A stretch of 43,216 nucleotides of DNA, from the NCBI GenBank assembly GCA_025057795.1, contig JANXEP010000014.1:1-43216 (forward strand). The letters run 5' to 3'. The notes below the pieces were generated by a model. The model had not been told where the DNA came from. It did not search any database and was given only the letters and a program-made list of their open reading frames with translations. Made by a program: the position numbers and the translations under genes. Source of the DNA: Candidatus Bathyarchaeota archaeon (lineage in GTDB: Archaea > Thermoproteota > Bathyarchaeia > Bathyarchaeales > UBA233). Shown here piece by piece: positions 7,142 through 14,337 of the stretch (the first letter of the stretch is position 1; each line of letters begins with the position of its first letter).

Positions 7142-7687
7142 CTACTTTACCTCTTTTACCTCTTCAATTTTGTATGTGCCGTCTGAAGCGTCGAACTCCA
7201 GAGCGTAGGTTGTTCCATGCTTGCACTTGAACGTGGACTTGTACAGCTTCGGCCCTGTAAACTTGTCCGTGTAGACGTTGAAGTCGACGTTGTGCTCCTT
7301 TATGCCTACCTTCCTGTTATCCATGTCAAAGTATATCGCGTACGTGCCTGGCTTAGTTATCTGGACGAAGCTGACTACCTCGTAGGCTCTTCCGCCGATA
7401 ACATAGTTCTTGAACTGTTTAACCTTAGGCTCCACTTCTCTCATGGTTTCTTCTTCTTTCTCCTCCTCTTCTCCTTCTTCTTCCTCGGCTTCTTCAGGGT
7501 GGATGAACTGCTCAACAGTCGACTTAATAAACTCTACGCCTACAATGCGTTCCGCGTCAACCGCTGCGGACGCTGCAAGCTTCTGAAGTTCCGCAGGCGT
7601 TTCAGCAACGGTCCTGATCTCGTCAAGCGTTATCTTTGAGCCTGCCTGGGCGCCTTGGCTCAGCGTCTCCTTCGCCTCCTTCGTCAA
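7142..7687 (-). CDS. Acidic-linker protein coupled to ParB
   Basis: A 181-residue protein with three parts. A helical N-terminus (residues 1-65) is followed by a nearly pure Glu linker (about 66-82, EEAEEEEGEEEEKEEE) and a beta-rich C-terminal half (VIGGRAYEVVSFVQITKPGT, YAIYFDMDNRKVGIKEHNVD). Its ATG overlaps the parB stop (7684-7687), so it is translationally coupled. An acidic linker joining two domains next to a ParB suggests a partition or DNA-mimic partner, but that is inference. No family recognised. Confidence 0.7.
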   Translation of the reverse strand: MTKEAKETLSQGAQAGSKITLDEIRTVAETPAELQKLAASAAVDAERIVGVEFIKSTVEQFIHPEEAEEEEGEEEEKEEETMREVEPKVKQFKNYVIGGRAYEVVSFVQITKPGTYAIYFDMDNRKVGIKEHNVDFNVYTDKFTGPKLYKSTFKCKHGTTYALEFDASDGTYKIEEVKEVK

Positions 7688-8100
7688 CCTCTTAGCGCTT
7701 TCAATAAGCTCCTCAACTTTGCTCCGCCATAGACCTTCCTCACCGCCTCAGCCATCTCCGGATCAGCGAGGAGAAGCTCTGAAAGCTTTACAAGGTCGAT
7801 GTGGCCTCTTACAGCGTTGAAGCTTAGGCAGAGGAACTTCGCGGCCTCCCCCTTGCCCTCAACCTCCAAGGCCGGTATTGCCTTCCAGCCCAGCTCCTTC
7901 GCCGCTTTCCACCGTTGCTCGCCGTTAACTATCTCCCATGCTCCATCCTCAGCTTTTCTGACGACTATGGGCTCGGTTCTCTCAGGCCCTGAAATCCTCA
8001 TGACTGCCTTCAACCTTGCGTATTCCACGGACGGAAGGACGTTCACGTTCCACCTGTTCGGCCTAACGCTTTCAACTGGCAACATTCCCAACATCTTCAT
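7684..8100 (-). CDS. ParB/Spo0J-like N-terminal-domain protein
   Basis: A ParB/sulfiredoxin-like fold: LPVESVRPNRWNVNVL, then PERTEPIVVRK and the signature IVNGEQRWKAAKELGWKAIP, where the GEQRW...A segment corresponds to the GERRxxA box. At about 138 residues it holds only the N-terminal domain plus a short helical tail and lacks the classical HTH/dimerisation domains. The ATG at 8100 is preceded by GGTGAAAG and is preferred over a longer frame that would overlap tfb. It lies 16 nt downstream of tfb. It probably acts in partition or regulation of the element. No ParA ATPase is present in the window. Confidence 0.85.
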   Translation of the reverse strand: MKMLGMLPVESVRPNRWNVNVLPSVEYARLKAVMRISGPERTEPIVVRKAEDGAWEIVNGEQRWKAAKELGWKAIPALEVEGKGEAAKFLCLSFNAVRGHIDLVKLSELLLADPEMAEAVRKVYGGAKLRSLLKALRG

Positions 8101-8116
8101 TTTTCTTTCACCTCTT

Positions 8117-9094
8117 TCACACAGCTCTTGCGCCATGGGAGGGTGGTTGAAGCCTGCTTTGCACGAGGGCCTTAGCCACCCTCTTTCCATGCGCGAACTT
8201 GAAAACGCTCCATAACAGCTCTGTGGGCGGAGGCTTCTTTCTTTTCATCGCCTCTGCGGCTGAGGAGCTGTAGCCTGCGCCGGCGAGCCTAACGATCTGC
8301 TCCCTGCCTATCACGCCGCCCATAACCTCGTCTGCAACACACAGCGCCGTTGAAGCAACACATACGGGGTCTTTTCCACTCACGTCGTCCGCGGCTGCGT
8401 CGCAGAGCATCCGAGCGTAGGCTTCAACGGTTGCAATATACCGTGGATTGTGGCCCGCTTCTTCCAGTCTAGCCGCAAGCTTAGCAATGTACCTCTTCGG
8501 GTCCGGAGCAACCTTCGGAAGCGCCATTATGCCTTCAGCCTTGTTTATGACTTTGAGGAGGCTCTTTGAGCCGTTTCCGCCGCTGTTTCCATTGTTCCCG
8601 CCGCTCCAGCCGAGCGCCTTCACGTACTCATCCATGGTTATTGGGAAGCTGTGCAGCTTACACGCTGTCCAAAGCGAAACTGCCGCAATTTCATCCACAG
8701 ACATTTTCCGTCCCTTCGTCCGCATAGCCTTCAAAATCCGCCTAGCCCAGAGTGAGGCCTCCTCCTCAACGGCCTTAGGCGCTCCGATACGGTTCGCGAT
8801 TGTTGCTATCTGGGTAGCCATGCTTATTACGGTCCTCTCGCTGTCCCTTCCAAGCATTCGCAGGTAACGTTCGCCGCCGTAGCGTAAAACCTCAATATAT
8901 CCAAGCTTTCCCGAACCGAGCTGCCCCATCGCGGCGAAGCTGCCGCGGTTAGGCTTAGGCGCATGCCCCTGGGCATATTCAACCTCGTCCACCACTATGC
9001 CGCAGTTTACACAGACGACCTCGCCTGCGGAGCCATCTCGGACAAGCCTATCGCAGCCGCAGTCGGGACATTTACGCCCATTTGTCTCAGACAA
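8117..9094 (-). CDS. tfb: Transcription initiation factor TFB, element-encoded
   Basis: The N-terminal zinc ribbon reads CPDCGCDRLVRDGSAGEVVC followed by VNCG (Cx2C...Cx2C). A B-finger-like region and two cyclin-fold repeats follow (about residues 105-200 and 215-310), with helix-rich segments such as DEIAAVSLWTACKLHSFPIT and VCVASTALCVADEVMGG. Between helices of the first repeat there is a Gly/Asn-rich insert, GWSGGNNGNSGGNGSK, that is not usual in TFBs. At 325 residues it is near normal length. It heads a five-gene operon. A dedicated TFB could redirect host RNA polymerase to element promoters. Repeats flank its own TATA box. Confidence 0.93.
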   Translation of the reverse strand: MSETNGRKCPDCGCDRLVRDGSAGEVVCVNCGIVVDEVEYAQGHAPKPNRGSFAAMGQLGSGKLGYIEVLRYGGERYLRMLGRDSERTVISMATQIATIANRIGAPKAVEEEASLWARRILKAMRTKGRKMSVDEIAAVSLWTACKLHSFPITMDEYVKALGWSGGNNGNSGGNGSKSLLKVINKAEGIMALPKVAPDPKRYIAKLAARLEEAGHNPRYIATVEAYARMLCDAAADDVSGKDPVCVASTALCVADEVMGGVIGREQIVRLAGAGYSSSAAEAMKRKKPPPTELLWSVFKFAHGKRVAKALVQSRLQPPSHGARAV

Positions 9095-9121
9095 GCCTCA
9101 CCCTCCCTCAAAATAAGCGCC

Positions 9122-9193
9122 AAAAATGAAACCAAACGGGCGAAAAATGAAACCTCGCCCAAAAAGCCGTATAAAACTTTTCTGAAAATGAAA
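9122..9193 (-). promoter_or_regulatory. tfb operon promoter flanked by three AAAATGAAA repeats
   Basis: The minus-strand TATA sequence GTTTTATAC maps to 9169-9177. The word AAAAATGAAACC occurs at 9122-9133 and 9143-9154, exactly 21 bp apart. A shorter AAAATGAAA occurs at 9185-9193 on the other side of the TATA, about 41 bp further. The predicted start point, about 25 nt downstream of the TATA, lies in the middle copy. Helically phased repeats around a promoter suggest an operator for autoregulation. The 9095-9362 gap otherwise shows no convincing gene. Confidence 0.55.
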
Positions 9194-9362
9194 ACGCTAT
9201 GTCAAGCCTAAAACCGCTGTTGAAAATGTGGTTTTGAAGTTTATAGGCAAGGCCCTTCTGCGCGTGTTCCAGTTCGGTCTGTCTTTCCCACGCGCTCTGG
9301 GACTTTGCACTTATCATATAACATCTATATTGAGTGCGCTTAAAGCATAGATAAAGTTGGGG

Positions 9363-9686
9363 TTACATTTTGTCACCAAAAAGGTGACAACTTAATCGCC
9401 ACCTATGGCGGTCAACCCTTTCAACAAGCCCTTTCCCCATCAGCCTCTTCAATGCCACGTTAACCTTCTGCCTGTGGCTTGAGGTTGAGGCGGCAAGTTC
9501 GCTGCAAGTCCAATCCCTCCTGTACGCGTACATTATGAGGAAGACTTTGGCCGCTGGTATCCCGCAGTCTAAAGCTTCAAGAAAAAGCTTGCAGAACCCT
9601 TCAACCTTCAATAAGTAGTGTTCTGCAAGCTCGTAACACGTGTGCTCACGTGCAACCCTTAGAACCTCTGAAGGGGGAGGCTTCAA
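9363..9686 (-). CDS. Winged-helix regulator
   Basis: A 107-residue protein with an N-terminal helical part (residues 1-50, PSEVLRVAREHTCYELAEHY) and a C-terminal winged helix: KVFLIMYAYRRDWTCSELAA, then HRQKVNVALKRLMGKGLVER as recognition helix and wing. The start is TTG at 9686. A minus-strand TATA candidate, GACTTTAAAGTTC, lies about 50 nt upstream (around 9730-9740). The pattern is that of a MarR/ArsR-size transcription regulator. Target unknown. Confidence 0.75.
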   Translation of the reverse strand: MKPPPSEVLRVAREHTCYELAEHYLLKVEGFCKLFLEALDCGIPAAKVFLIMYAYRRDWTCSELAASTSSHRQKVNVALKRLMGKGLVERVDRHRWRLSCHLFGDKM

Positions 9687-9781
9687 GGTATCTTCCCTGA
9701 AACGCTGCTTTTCCGCTTAGCTATAGTGTGTGAACTTTAAAGTCAACTCCGCGGACAAAACTTTTAAATTGGGTTTTCTGA

Positions 9782-10180
9782 CTAATTTTCGGGGTTGTAT
9801 GCGGCTGGGCTTTGAGGTTTCCGCGCATGGGTAGGCTTGTCCGGCTGCATATAACCCCTCCCTCTGAATTTATCGCGCTTAAGCGTTTCACATTCCAAAA
9901 CCTTTTCAGCCTTGAAAATGAGCTCCGCCATCTCCCCGCGCCTAAGCGAGAACATGTGTAGGCCTGAAAGGAATTTTTCCTCAACAACGCCTAGTTTCAC
10001 AAGTTTCCTCAAATGTTTCATGGCGTTTCCGCTTGTGCATCCAGCCCTCCGGCAAATCGCAGATATGTTCACGGGCTTCCTTTCAGAGGATAAAATATTG
10101 AATATTCTCATGCAAAGCTTTGAGGATAGGCAGTTGTGGAGCCAGGCAAGCTGTTCAGGCGAAACAGCATATTTGTCCAA
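9782..10180 (-). CDS. ArsR-like winged-helix regulator
   Basis: A 132-residue protein. Residues about 15-75 form an ArsR-type HTH: SSKLCMRIFNILSSERKPVN, ISAICRRAGCTSGNAMKHLR, and wing LVKLGVVEEKFLSGLHMFSL. The C-terminal tail is basic, Pro-rich and probably disordered. The start is TTG at 10180 behind a GGTGGTGAA ribosome site, and a TATA element GCTTTTAAACCC lies at 10215-10226. No metal-binding ELCV-type motif is evident, so a metal sensor role is not supported. Probably an element regulator. Confidence 0.8.
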   Translation of the reverse strand: MDKYAVSPEQLAWLHNCLSSKLCMRIFNILSSERKPVNISAICRRAGCTSGNAMKHLRKLVKLGVVEEKFLSGLHMFSLRRGEMAELIFKAEKVLECETLKRDKFRGRGYMQPDKPTHARKPQSPAAYNPEN

Positions 10181-10214
10181 ACGTATTCACCACCAAAATT
10201 TGAATCCGCCTGTT

Positions 10215-10262
10215 GCTTTTAAACCCTTACGGACATTTCGGGAACGGGGTCCCCAGGGGGCT
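10215..10262 (-). promoter_or_regulatory. Promoter of the ArsR-like gene with GC-rich palindromes
   Basis: A TATA-like TTTAAAAG reads on the minus strand at 10216-10225. Just upstream lie overlapping palindromes GGGGTCCCC (10246-10254) and CCCCAGGGG (10251-10259). A second TATA-like ACTTTAAAAGG lies at about 10286-10296. The palindromes could be an operator. This is weak evidence without a footprint or conservation. Confidence 0.3.
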
Positions 10263-10382
10263 CACAGCACACCGGGTTTAGCATCCTTTTAAAGTTTTGA
10301 TCTTCAGCCTCATGAGCTTGAGCAAGCCGAGCGGCGACGGCGTTTAACCGTGGCTCGAACCGAAAATGGCATTAACCGCCTT

Positions 10383-11738
10383 TCACCGTTTGTGCCTGCG
10401 CCTTTTGCGTGTTAAGGCGACGTGTTTCAGTTCACGGCTTCCATTTAAATTTTCTCGTGATTTTTGGTTGTGGTGCGTATATGCCTGAGAAGGAGTATGT
10501 TGTTGTCGAGAAGGAGTCTCTTGAGAGGGTTGTTGTGCTGGTAGCTGTAATCCAGCGTGAGTTGGCTGAGCTGAAGAGACAAGTTGGCCAACAGCCGAGG
10601 CAAGCTGGTTGACCATTTCTTCGAGGCGTGTAATCCTCAACTCAACGTCCATTTCCGTTTCCACGGCAATCCTCTCGTCAAGTATGTAGCTGCAAAACTT
10701 GCACCTCGCGTTTCCAGGCGGGTTTCCGCCATCGCATCTTGGGCATTCAACGAGCTTCAGTCCGTCTTCATCCCTACCCGAATTTTTGAGGCCGTGGAGT
10801 TCTAAGACGGCATCTTCGAGGTCTCTTGCTGAGAAGTGAACGTACCTTGCGCTCATCTTGGATCCGTGGACCCAACCTGCATACTTTTCAAGCTTTGCCT
10901 CGGTGAAAACCTTTGCAAGTGCTGTGAGCATTGAGTAGCGGAAAAGGTATGGCCAGACATCCTTCTTCAGGAGTGCCCTGTTGGCTAACCTCTTCACTTT
11001 TTGGCGGAAGTGCGTGTAGCTAAGCCTTTCGCCCTTTCGGTTTGCCGCCAGCGAACACCATAGAGGAGCGTTAGGATCAGACCTCCTCGGATGCTCCTCA
11101 AGCCAGTCGAGCAGCGGCCCATATGAGACCACGAGGGGTAGGCGCTTCAAGCCGGTCTTACCGTTAACAGCTATAAGGCAATAGTTGCTCCTGAACAGGA
11201 CGCTTCCAACGTTCATGCTGAGAAGCTCGCCGGGCCTAAGCGCGCCCTCAAACATGACGTAAAGCATAGCCTTATCCCTCCTGTTTTCCGCAGCCCTTAT
11301 CAGCGCCTCGAAATCCTCCCGGGTTAAAAGCGCCTCAGGCGTCACCCTGTTGTCGGTATCCCTAACGTTAAGCTTTATCCAGCTGACTTCCGGCGGGAGG
11401 GGTTTACCCCTCTCGCAGCCTCCACACTTGGCGTATTGGATGAGCTTCCCGAGGACAAGCTTCTTGTCATGTTTAGTCCACTCCCTCCAACGCCTGTCGC
11501 CGTTGATTGCGGCGACCACGCGTTCAACGTCAGCCCTCGTGGCCTCACCGATGTCGAAGTCTATCATGCGTAGGAGAGCTGGAAGGTGGCTTGCAACTTT
11601 GCTAACCCTCGCCAAGCTAAGGCCTAAAGCGCATAAATGGTCGAGGAAGCTTAAGGCTACGCCGCCGTTCCTCAACCCCGCGATTAAACGCCTGTACCTC
11701 CTCAGCCTACCCTCATAATCGTATATCCCGCTTTTCAT
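10383..11738 (-). CDS. int: Tyrosine recombinase / integrase with zinc ribbon
   Basis: A 451-residue protein. The N-terminal core-binding domain (about 1-140) is followed by a catalytic domain: box I Arg in EGALRPGELLSMNVG, Lys in the beta-hairpin AVNGKTGLKRLPL, box II PYLFRYSMLTALAK where Tyr stands where His is usual, GWVHGSKMSARYVHF with the catalytic Tyr. A zinc ribbon CPRC...CKFC (about residues 337-355) and a short coiled coil (RITRLEEMVNQLASAVGQLV) follow. The last 65 residues are low-complexity and lie over an opposite-strand mini-gene. It starts 59 bp from the tRNA-Asp 3' end and reads away from it, as expected for the integrase of a tRNA-targeting element. Confidence 0.93.
   Translation of the reverse strand: MKSGIYDYEGRLRRYRRLIAGLRNGGVALSFLDHLCALGLSLARVSKVASHLPALLRMIDFDIGEATRADVERVVAAINGDRRWREWTKHDKKLVLGKLIQYAKCGGCERGKPLPPEVSWIKLNVRDTDNRVTPEALLTREDFEALIRAAENRRDKAMLYVMFEGALRPGELLSMNVGSVLFRSNYCLIAVNGKTGLKRLPLVVSYGPLLDWLEEHPRRSDPNAPLWCSLAANRKGERLSYTHFRQKVKRLANRALLKKDVWPYLFRYSMLTALAKVFTEAKLEKYAGWVHGSKMSARYVHFSARDLEDAVLELHGLKNSGRDEDGLKLVECPRCDGGNPPGNARCKFCSYILDERIAVETEMDVELRITRLEEMVNQLASAVGQLVSSAQPTHAGLQLPAQQPSQETPSRQQHTPSQAYTHHNQKSRENLNGSRELKHVALTRKRRRHKR
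10443..10451 (+). promoter_or_regulatory. TATA box of the antisense mini-gene
   Basis: ATTTAAATT is centred about 34 nt upstream of the ATG at 10481. That is the spacing expected for a short-leader archaeal transcript. Confidence 0.5.
10481..10612 (+). CDS. 43-residue coiled-coil mini-protein antisense to int
   Basis: The plus strand encodes MPEKEYVVVEKESLERVVVL, VAVIQRELAELKRQVGQQPR and QAG, then TGA. The heptad-like pattern of Val/Leu/Ile suggests a coiled coil. It has its own TATA box and a natural protein-like composition, whereas the opposite frame (the int tail) is low-complexity there. That makes the plus strand the more credible coding strand at 10481-10612. It could modulate integrase or act as a small adaptor. 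Function unknown. Confidence 0.55.
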   Translation: MPEKEYVVVEKESLERVVVLVAVIQRELAELKRQVGQQPRQAG

Positions 11739-11770
11739 CTCACCTAAAATAGATCCTGAGGACTTAAAAG

Positions 11771-11788
11771 GAAGGGATTCGAACCCAA
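11771..11788 (-). other. tRNA T-arm-like remnant between int and tRNA-Asp
   Basis: The minus strand reads TTGGGTTCGAATCCCTT, which contains the universal T-loop GTTCGAATC with a GGG/CCC stem. The full five-pair stem is not formed (T-T mismatches) and no acceptor or anticodon arm accompanies it. It lies 10 bp from the intact tRNA-Asp 3' end, directly upstream of the int TATA. It may be a relic of a tRNA 3' end carried by an attachment site. Confidence 0.45.
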
Positions 11789-11796
11789 AAGGGAAG

Positions 11797-11871
11797 CGCC
11801 CTGGCCGGGATTTGAACCCGGGTCTAGCGGGCGACAGCCGCTTATACTAGACCGGACTATACTACCAGGGC
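11797..11871 (-). tRNA. tRNA-Asp (GTC)
   Basis: A full cloverleaf on the minus strand. The acceptor stem is GCCCTGG/CCAGGGC with discriminator G. The anticodon stem-loop is GCGG-CTGTCGC-CCGC with anticodon GTC, and the T-arm contains GGGTTCAAATCCC. No 3' CCA is encoded and no intron is seen. A TATA-like stretch on the minus strand maps to 11912-11923, about 40 nt upstream. It is the probable integration target of the element to its left. Confidence 0.93.
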
Positions 11872-11990
11872 TCTCAGGAAATCAAGAGGTCAAAATGAAT
11901 AGAGAAATCTCGGTTTATTTAAGTTTTCTCGCGTGTCTTAATGAATGTTGTGGCATGAGCCTAAATTGTTCAGAAGTTTTAAGATGCCAC

Positions 11991-12917
11991 TCACACGTGT
12001 CTCAGCTCTTCACTTTTTGAAAGGTACAACCCTGCGAAAACGAGGATGGCTCCTATGATTTGGATGGGACTCATAGTTTCGGAAAGGAAAATCCATGCAG
12101 CAGCCACGGCTATAACCGTCACCAAATACTCGTAAATGGCGGTTCTTGCGCTGCCAATACGGCTTACACCCGTATACCATATGGCGTAGCCTAGGGCTAT
12201 GGCGAGAACAGCAGAGTAGGCGAGGCTTAACCAACCTTCTGCGGAAACATTGTTCCAAACTTGCGTTTTTATAAATGGAACTGAAACAAAAACAAGCGGC
12301 GGGGTGCCCAAGGCCACCGTTAAAGTTACCAGCTTCAAAGGCGTGTAACGCTTCAGCAGCGGCTTAGACAATACTGTGCAAATGGACCAGCATATAGTGC
12401 CGGATAATATAAGGAGGTCGCCTATCAGACTTTGCTCCGTTAATGTTAACGGCTTGCCAGAGCCCAAAACTATTAGAGATATGCCCAAAAACGACAAGAA
12501 GACGCTTCCCCAAACTCTATGCCCTACTTTTTCCACTCCTAAAACAGAGCTGAAAAGAGAGACAAATATGGGTATTGTAGCCAAAATCAAGGAAGAATTT
12601 CCGGCAGTTGTGCGGAAAATTCCATTTATGAACAGGATTTGGTATAGGGTGTTCCCCACAATGGCCAACAGCAAAAACTTTTTAAAATCCTCTCTTCGAA
12701 CCTTTAGACTTCTTTCCCGAAGCCACAAAAACCCAAGCAGAATAATTGATGCTATACTAAAACGTACAGCGTTAAAACCTAACGGTGAGAAATATGTTAG
12801 GGCGAACTTCACCACTGTAAAGTTGAACCCCCAGACGAAGCTCATTGTCACAAGCAACAGTTCAACTTGAGAAAGCTTCAATTTTGCCGACAACGACCAG
12901 CCACCCGTCTTCAGCAT
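11991..12917 (-). CDS. EamA/DMT-family transporter
   Basis: A 308-residue protein with ten hydrophobic segments in two EamA repeats. The first repeat begins at LLLVTMSFVWGFNFTVVKFA with LGFNAVRFSIASIILL; the second begins at LIGDLLILSGTICWSICTVL and ends at PIQIIGAILVFAGLYL. Drug/metabolite transporters of this family export amino acids, metabolites or drugs; the substrate is not predictable. It is a single-gene transcript with a TATA-like ACTTTTAATTC just upstream. AT-richer codon use than the element marks the return to host DNA. Confidence 0.9.
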   Translation of the reverse strand: MLKTGGWSLSAKLKLSQVELLLVTMSFVWGFNFTVVKFALTYFSPLGFNAVRFSIASIILLGFLWLRERSLKVRREDFKKFLLLAIVGNTLYQILFINGIFRTTAGNSSLILATIPIFVSLFSSVLGVEKVGHRVWGSVFLSFLGISLIVLGSGKPLTLTEQSLIGDLLILSGTICWSICTVLSKPLLKRYTPLKLVTLTVALGTPPLVFVSVPFIKTQVWNNVSAEGWLSLAYSAVLAIALGYAIWYTGVSRIGSARTAIYEYLVTVIAVAAAWIFLSETMSPIQIIGAILVFAGLYLSKSEELRHV

Positions 12918-13252
12918 TTTTGATTCAGCGGATATAGAAATAGCGAATTAAAAGTTTTTGGCAACAGAAATCGCAGGTTCCCAATGCTCATTTCCCTTAA
13001 CAGCTTTTATTTCTGGGATTTCCACATTTTTTATAAAATTAATAGTAAAGTCCCGAGACCCCAGAGGATTTTCTTTTCATATCCTCCATTCTCTTGAACA
13101 ACCAACACAGATGTCCAACTCAGATTTGAACTTTTATCCGCTATATTTATTATAATTTATAATTACATGGAAATCGGCTTGCAACCATGCGTGTGGGGCA
13201 AAATATTTATCTCCTTTTGAGAAAGCAATAACATAATTTAATAAAACTTAAA
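12918..13252. other. AT-rich divergent intergenic region
   Basis: This 335-bp gap separates the minus-strand EamA gene from the plus-strand permease. It holds the TATA of the EamA gene (near 12945) and a TATA-like AAATATTTATC near 13201-13211 for the permease. I see no RNA gene, repeat or convincing small ORF. Confidence 0.5.
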
Positions 13253-14311
13253 ATGAAAGGGGTTAAAGCGTTGAATCTGGAAAGAATACAGTTATTTTCT
13301 GTAGAAAACTTGATATGGATCTTAATTGTGATCGCCTACATCATGTTCTCATTGCTTAATCCCCGCTTTCTGGAGCCCACAACCATATTTTCTATCCTCC
13401 AAGAAGCTGGCATGCTGGGTCCTTTGGCTTTAGGATTGGGGCTTTGCCTTATTGCAGGAAGTTTTGATGTTTCATTATGCCGAATAGCAGGACTTTCGCT
13501 GGTGATAACAGGTTGGCTCTGCGAGTTTACAGATTTACCATGGTTCGTAATCGTTCCAGTACCAATTTTACTAGGACTAGCCCTTGGAATCTTTAATGGA
13601 GTGCTTATTGGAAGATTAGGATTAAATTCCTTTCTGGTTACGCTTGCAGGCTATTTCATGTGGGATAGCCTTTCACGCTATATTATGATGGGGCGTTACT
13701 TCCCACCAGGTCGCTTTGATCCCCACATCCTCTTTTTTGGAAGAGGGCGAATTATGGATGGTCCATTTGTTTCTACAGTCATATTCATAGGATTGCTGTT
13801 ACTCATATGGTTTTTCATGAAATACACAAAGAAGGGAAACGCAATATACGCTGTGGGAGCATCCATGGATACAGCTAGAAGACTTGGAATAAACACGAAA
13901 AACATAAAGTTGCTGGTTCACGCCATAGCCGGAGCACTCGCAGGACTCTGTGGACTCTTCTTTGTCGGTTATGCTGTAGAAATCAAACCTGTAGTGGTTC
14001 CTCCTTTCTACATTTTTAACGCTTTTGTCGCCATAGCTATAGCTGGGATTAGTATTAGCGGCGGCAGAGGAAGGATTCCCAACATTTTGGGGGGAGCGAT
14101 GTTAATTGCGATGACCGCTTATGGAGCCACCATGATGGGAGTAAGATTTGAATTCTCATATTACGTCGTACCAGGAACTCTATTCCTAGTTGTAATCGTT
14201 CTGATCAATCGGCTGGACACGTTCAGGGATAGGATTTTGTCAAGAATCCACGCACGTTATCACGCGGGATCAGTTTCCCAAACTGGAAGGCCCGGATCTA
14301 AAGAAACGTAG
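13253..14311 (+). CDS. Sugar ABC transporter permease (RbsC/BPD_transp_2 family) 1
   Basis: A 352-residue membrane protein with 8-10 helices. Family hallmarks include LALGLGLCLIAGSFDVSLCR, the IFNGVLIGRLGLNSFLVTLA segment (GxxNGxLv...fIvTLa), TARRLGINTKNIKLLVHAIA near the ATPase-coupling loop, and the IAGISISGGRGRIPNILGGA segment. It imports a sugar or related polar compound with the binding protein and ATPases nearby. It is transcribed toward, and converges on, a second permease. The C-terminus carries a basic tail. The substrate cannot be fixed by sequence; ribose, xylose, autoinducer-2 and inositol importers all share this fold. Confidence 0.92.
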   Translation: MKGVKALNLERIQLFSVENLIWILIVIAYIMFSLLNPRFLEPTTIFSILQEAGMLGPLALGLGLCLIAGSFDVSLCRIAGLSLVITGWLCEFTDLPWFVIVPVPILLGLALGIFNGVLIGRLGLNSFLVTLAGYFMWDSLSRYIMMGRYFPPGRFDPHILFFGRGRIMDGPFVSTVIFIGLLLLIWFFMKYTKKGNAIYAVGASMDTARRLGINTKNIKLLVHAIAGALAGLCGLFFVGYAVEIKPVVVPPFYIFNAFVAIAIAGISISGGRGRIPNILGGAMLIAMTAYGATMMGVRFEFSYYVVPGTLFLVVIVLINRLDTFRDRILSRIHARYHAGSVSQTGRPGSKET

Positions 14312-14337
14312 AAATGGAATTGGAGAAGAAAAATACC

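Larger units (their letters stand above)
1040..11797. mobile_element. Integrated element (plasmid/island) at tRNA-Asp, with integrase, TFB and ParB
   Basis: The segment runs from the coaBC junction to the 3' end of tRNA-Asp. Nearly all genes are on the minus strand and the DNA is visibly GC-richer than the flanks. It contains a tyrosine recombinase reading away from the tRNA, a TFB, a ParB-like protein, several winged-helix regulators, a HEPN/nucleotidyltransferase pair and a radical SAM gene. The tRNA-plus-integrase arrangement is the classic archaeal integration layout. No capsid, portal, terminase or recognisable replication initiator is seen. A second copy of the tRNA 3' end, which should mark the far left end, was not found near 1040, so the left end is probably lost. 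The element identity is inference from this combination. Confidence 0.75.

Noticed and set aside
9108..9317. Minus-strand 69-codon frame upstream of tfb
   Set aside because: It lies across the tfb promoter and its repeats; the residue pattern (many Phe/Trp from T-rich repeats) is not protein-like.
1008..11738. A virus provirus
   Set aside because: No capsid, portal, terminase, packaging ATPase or lysis gene is visible; an integrative plasmid or island fits better.
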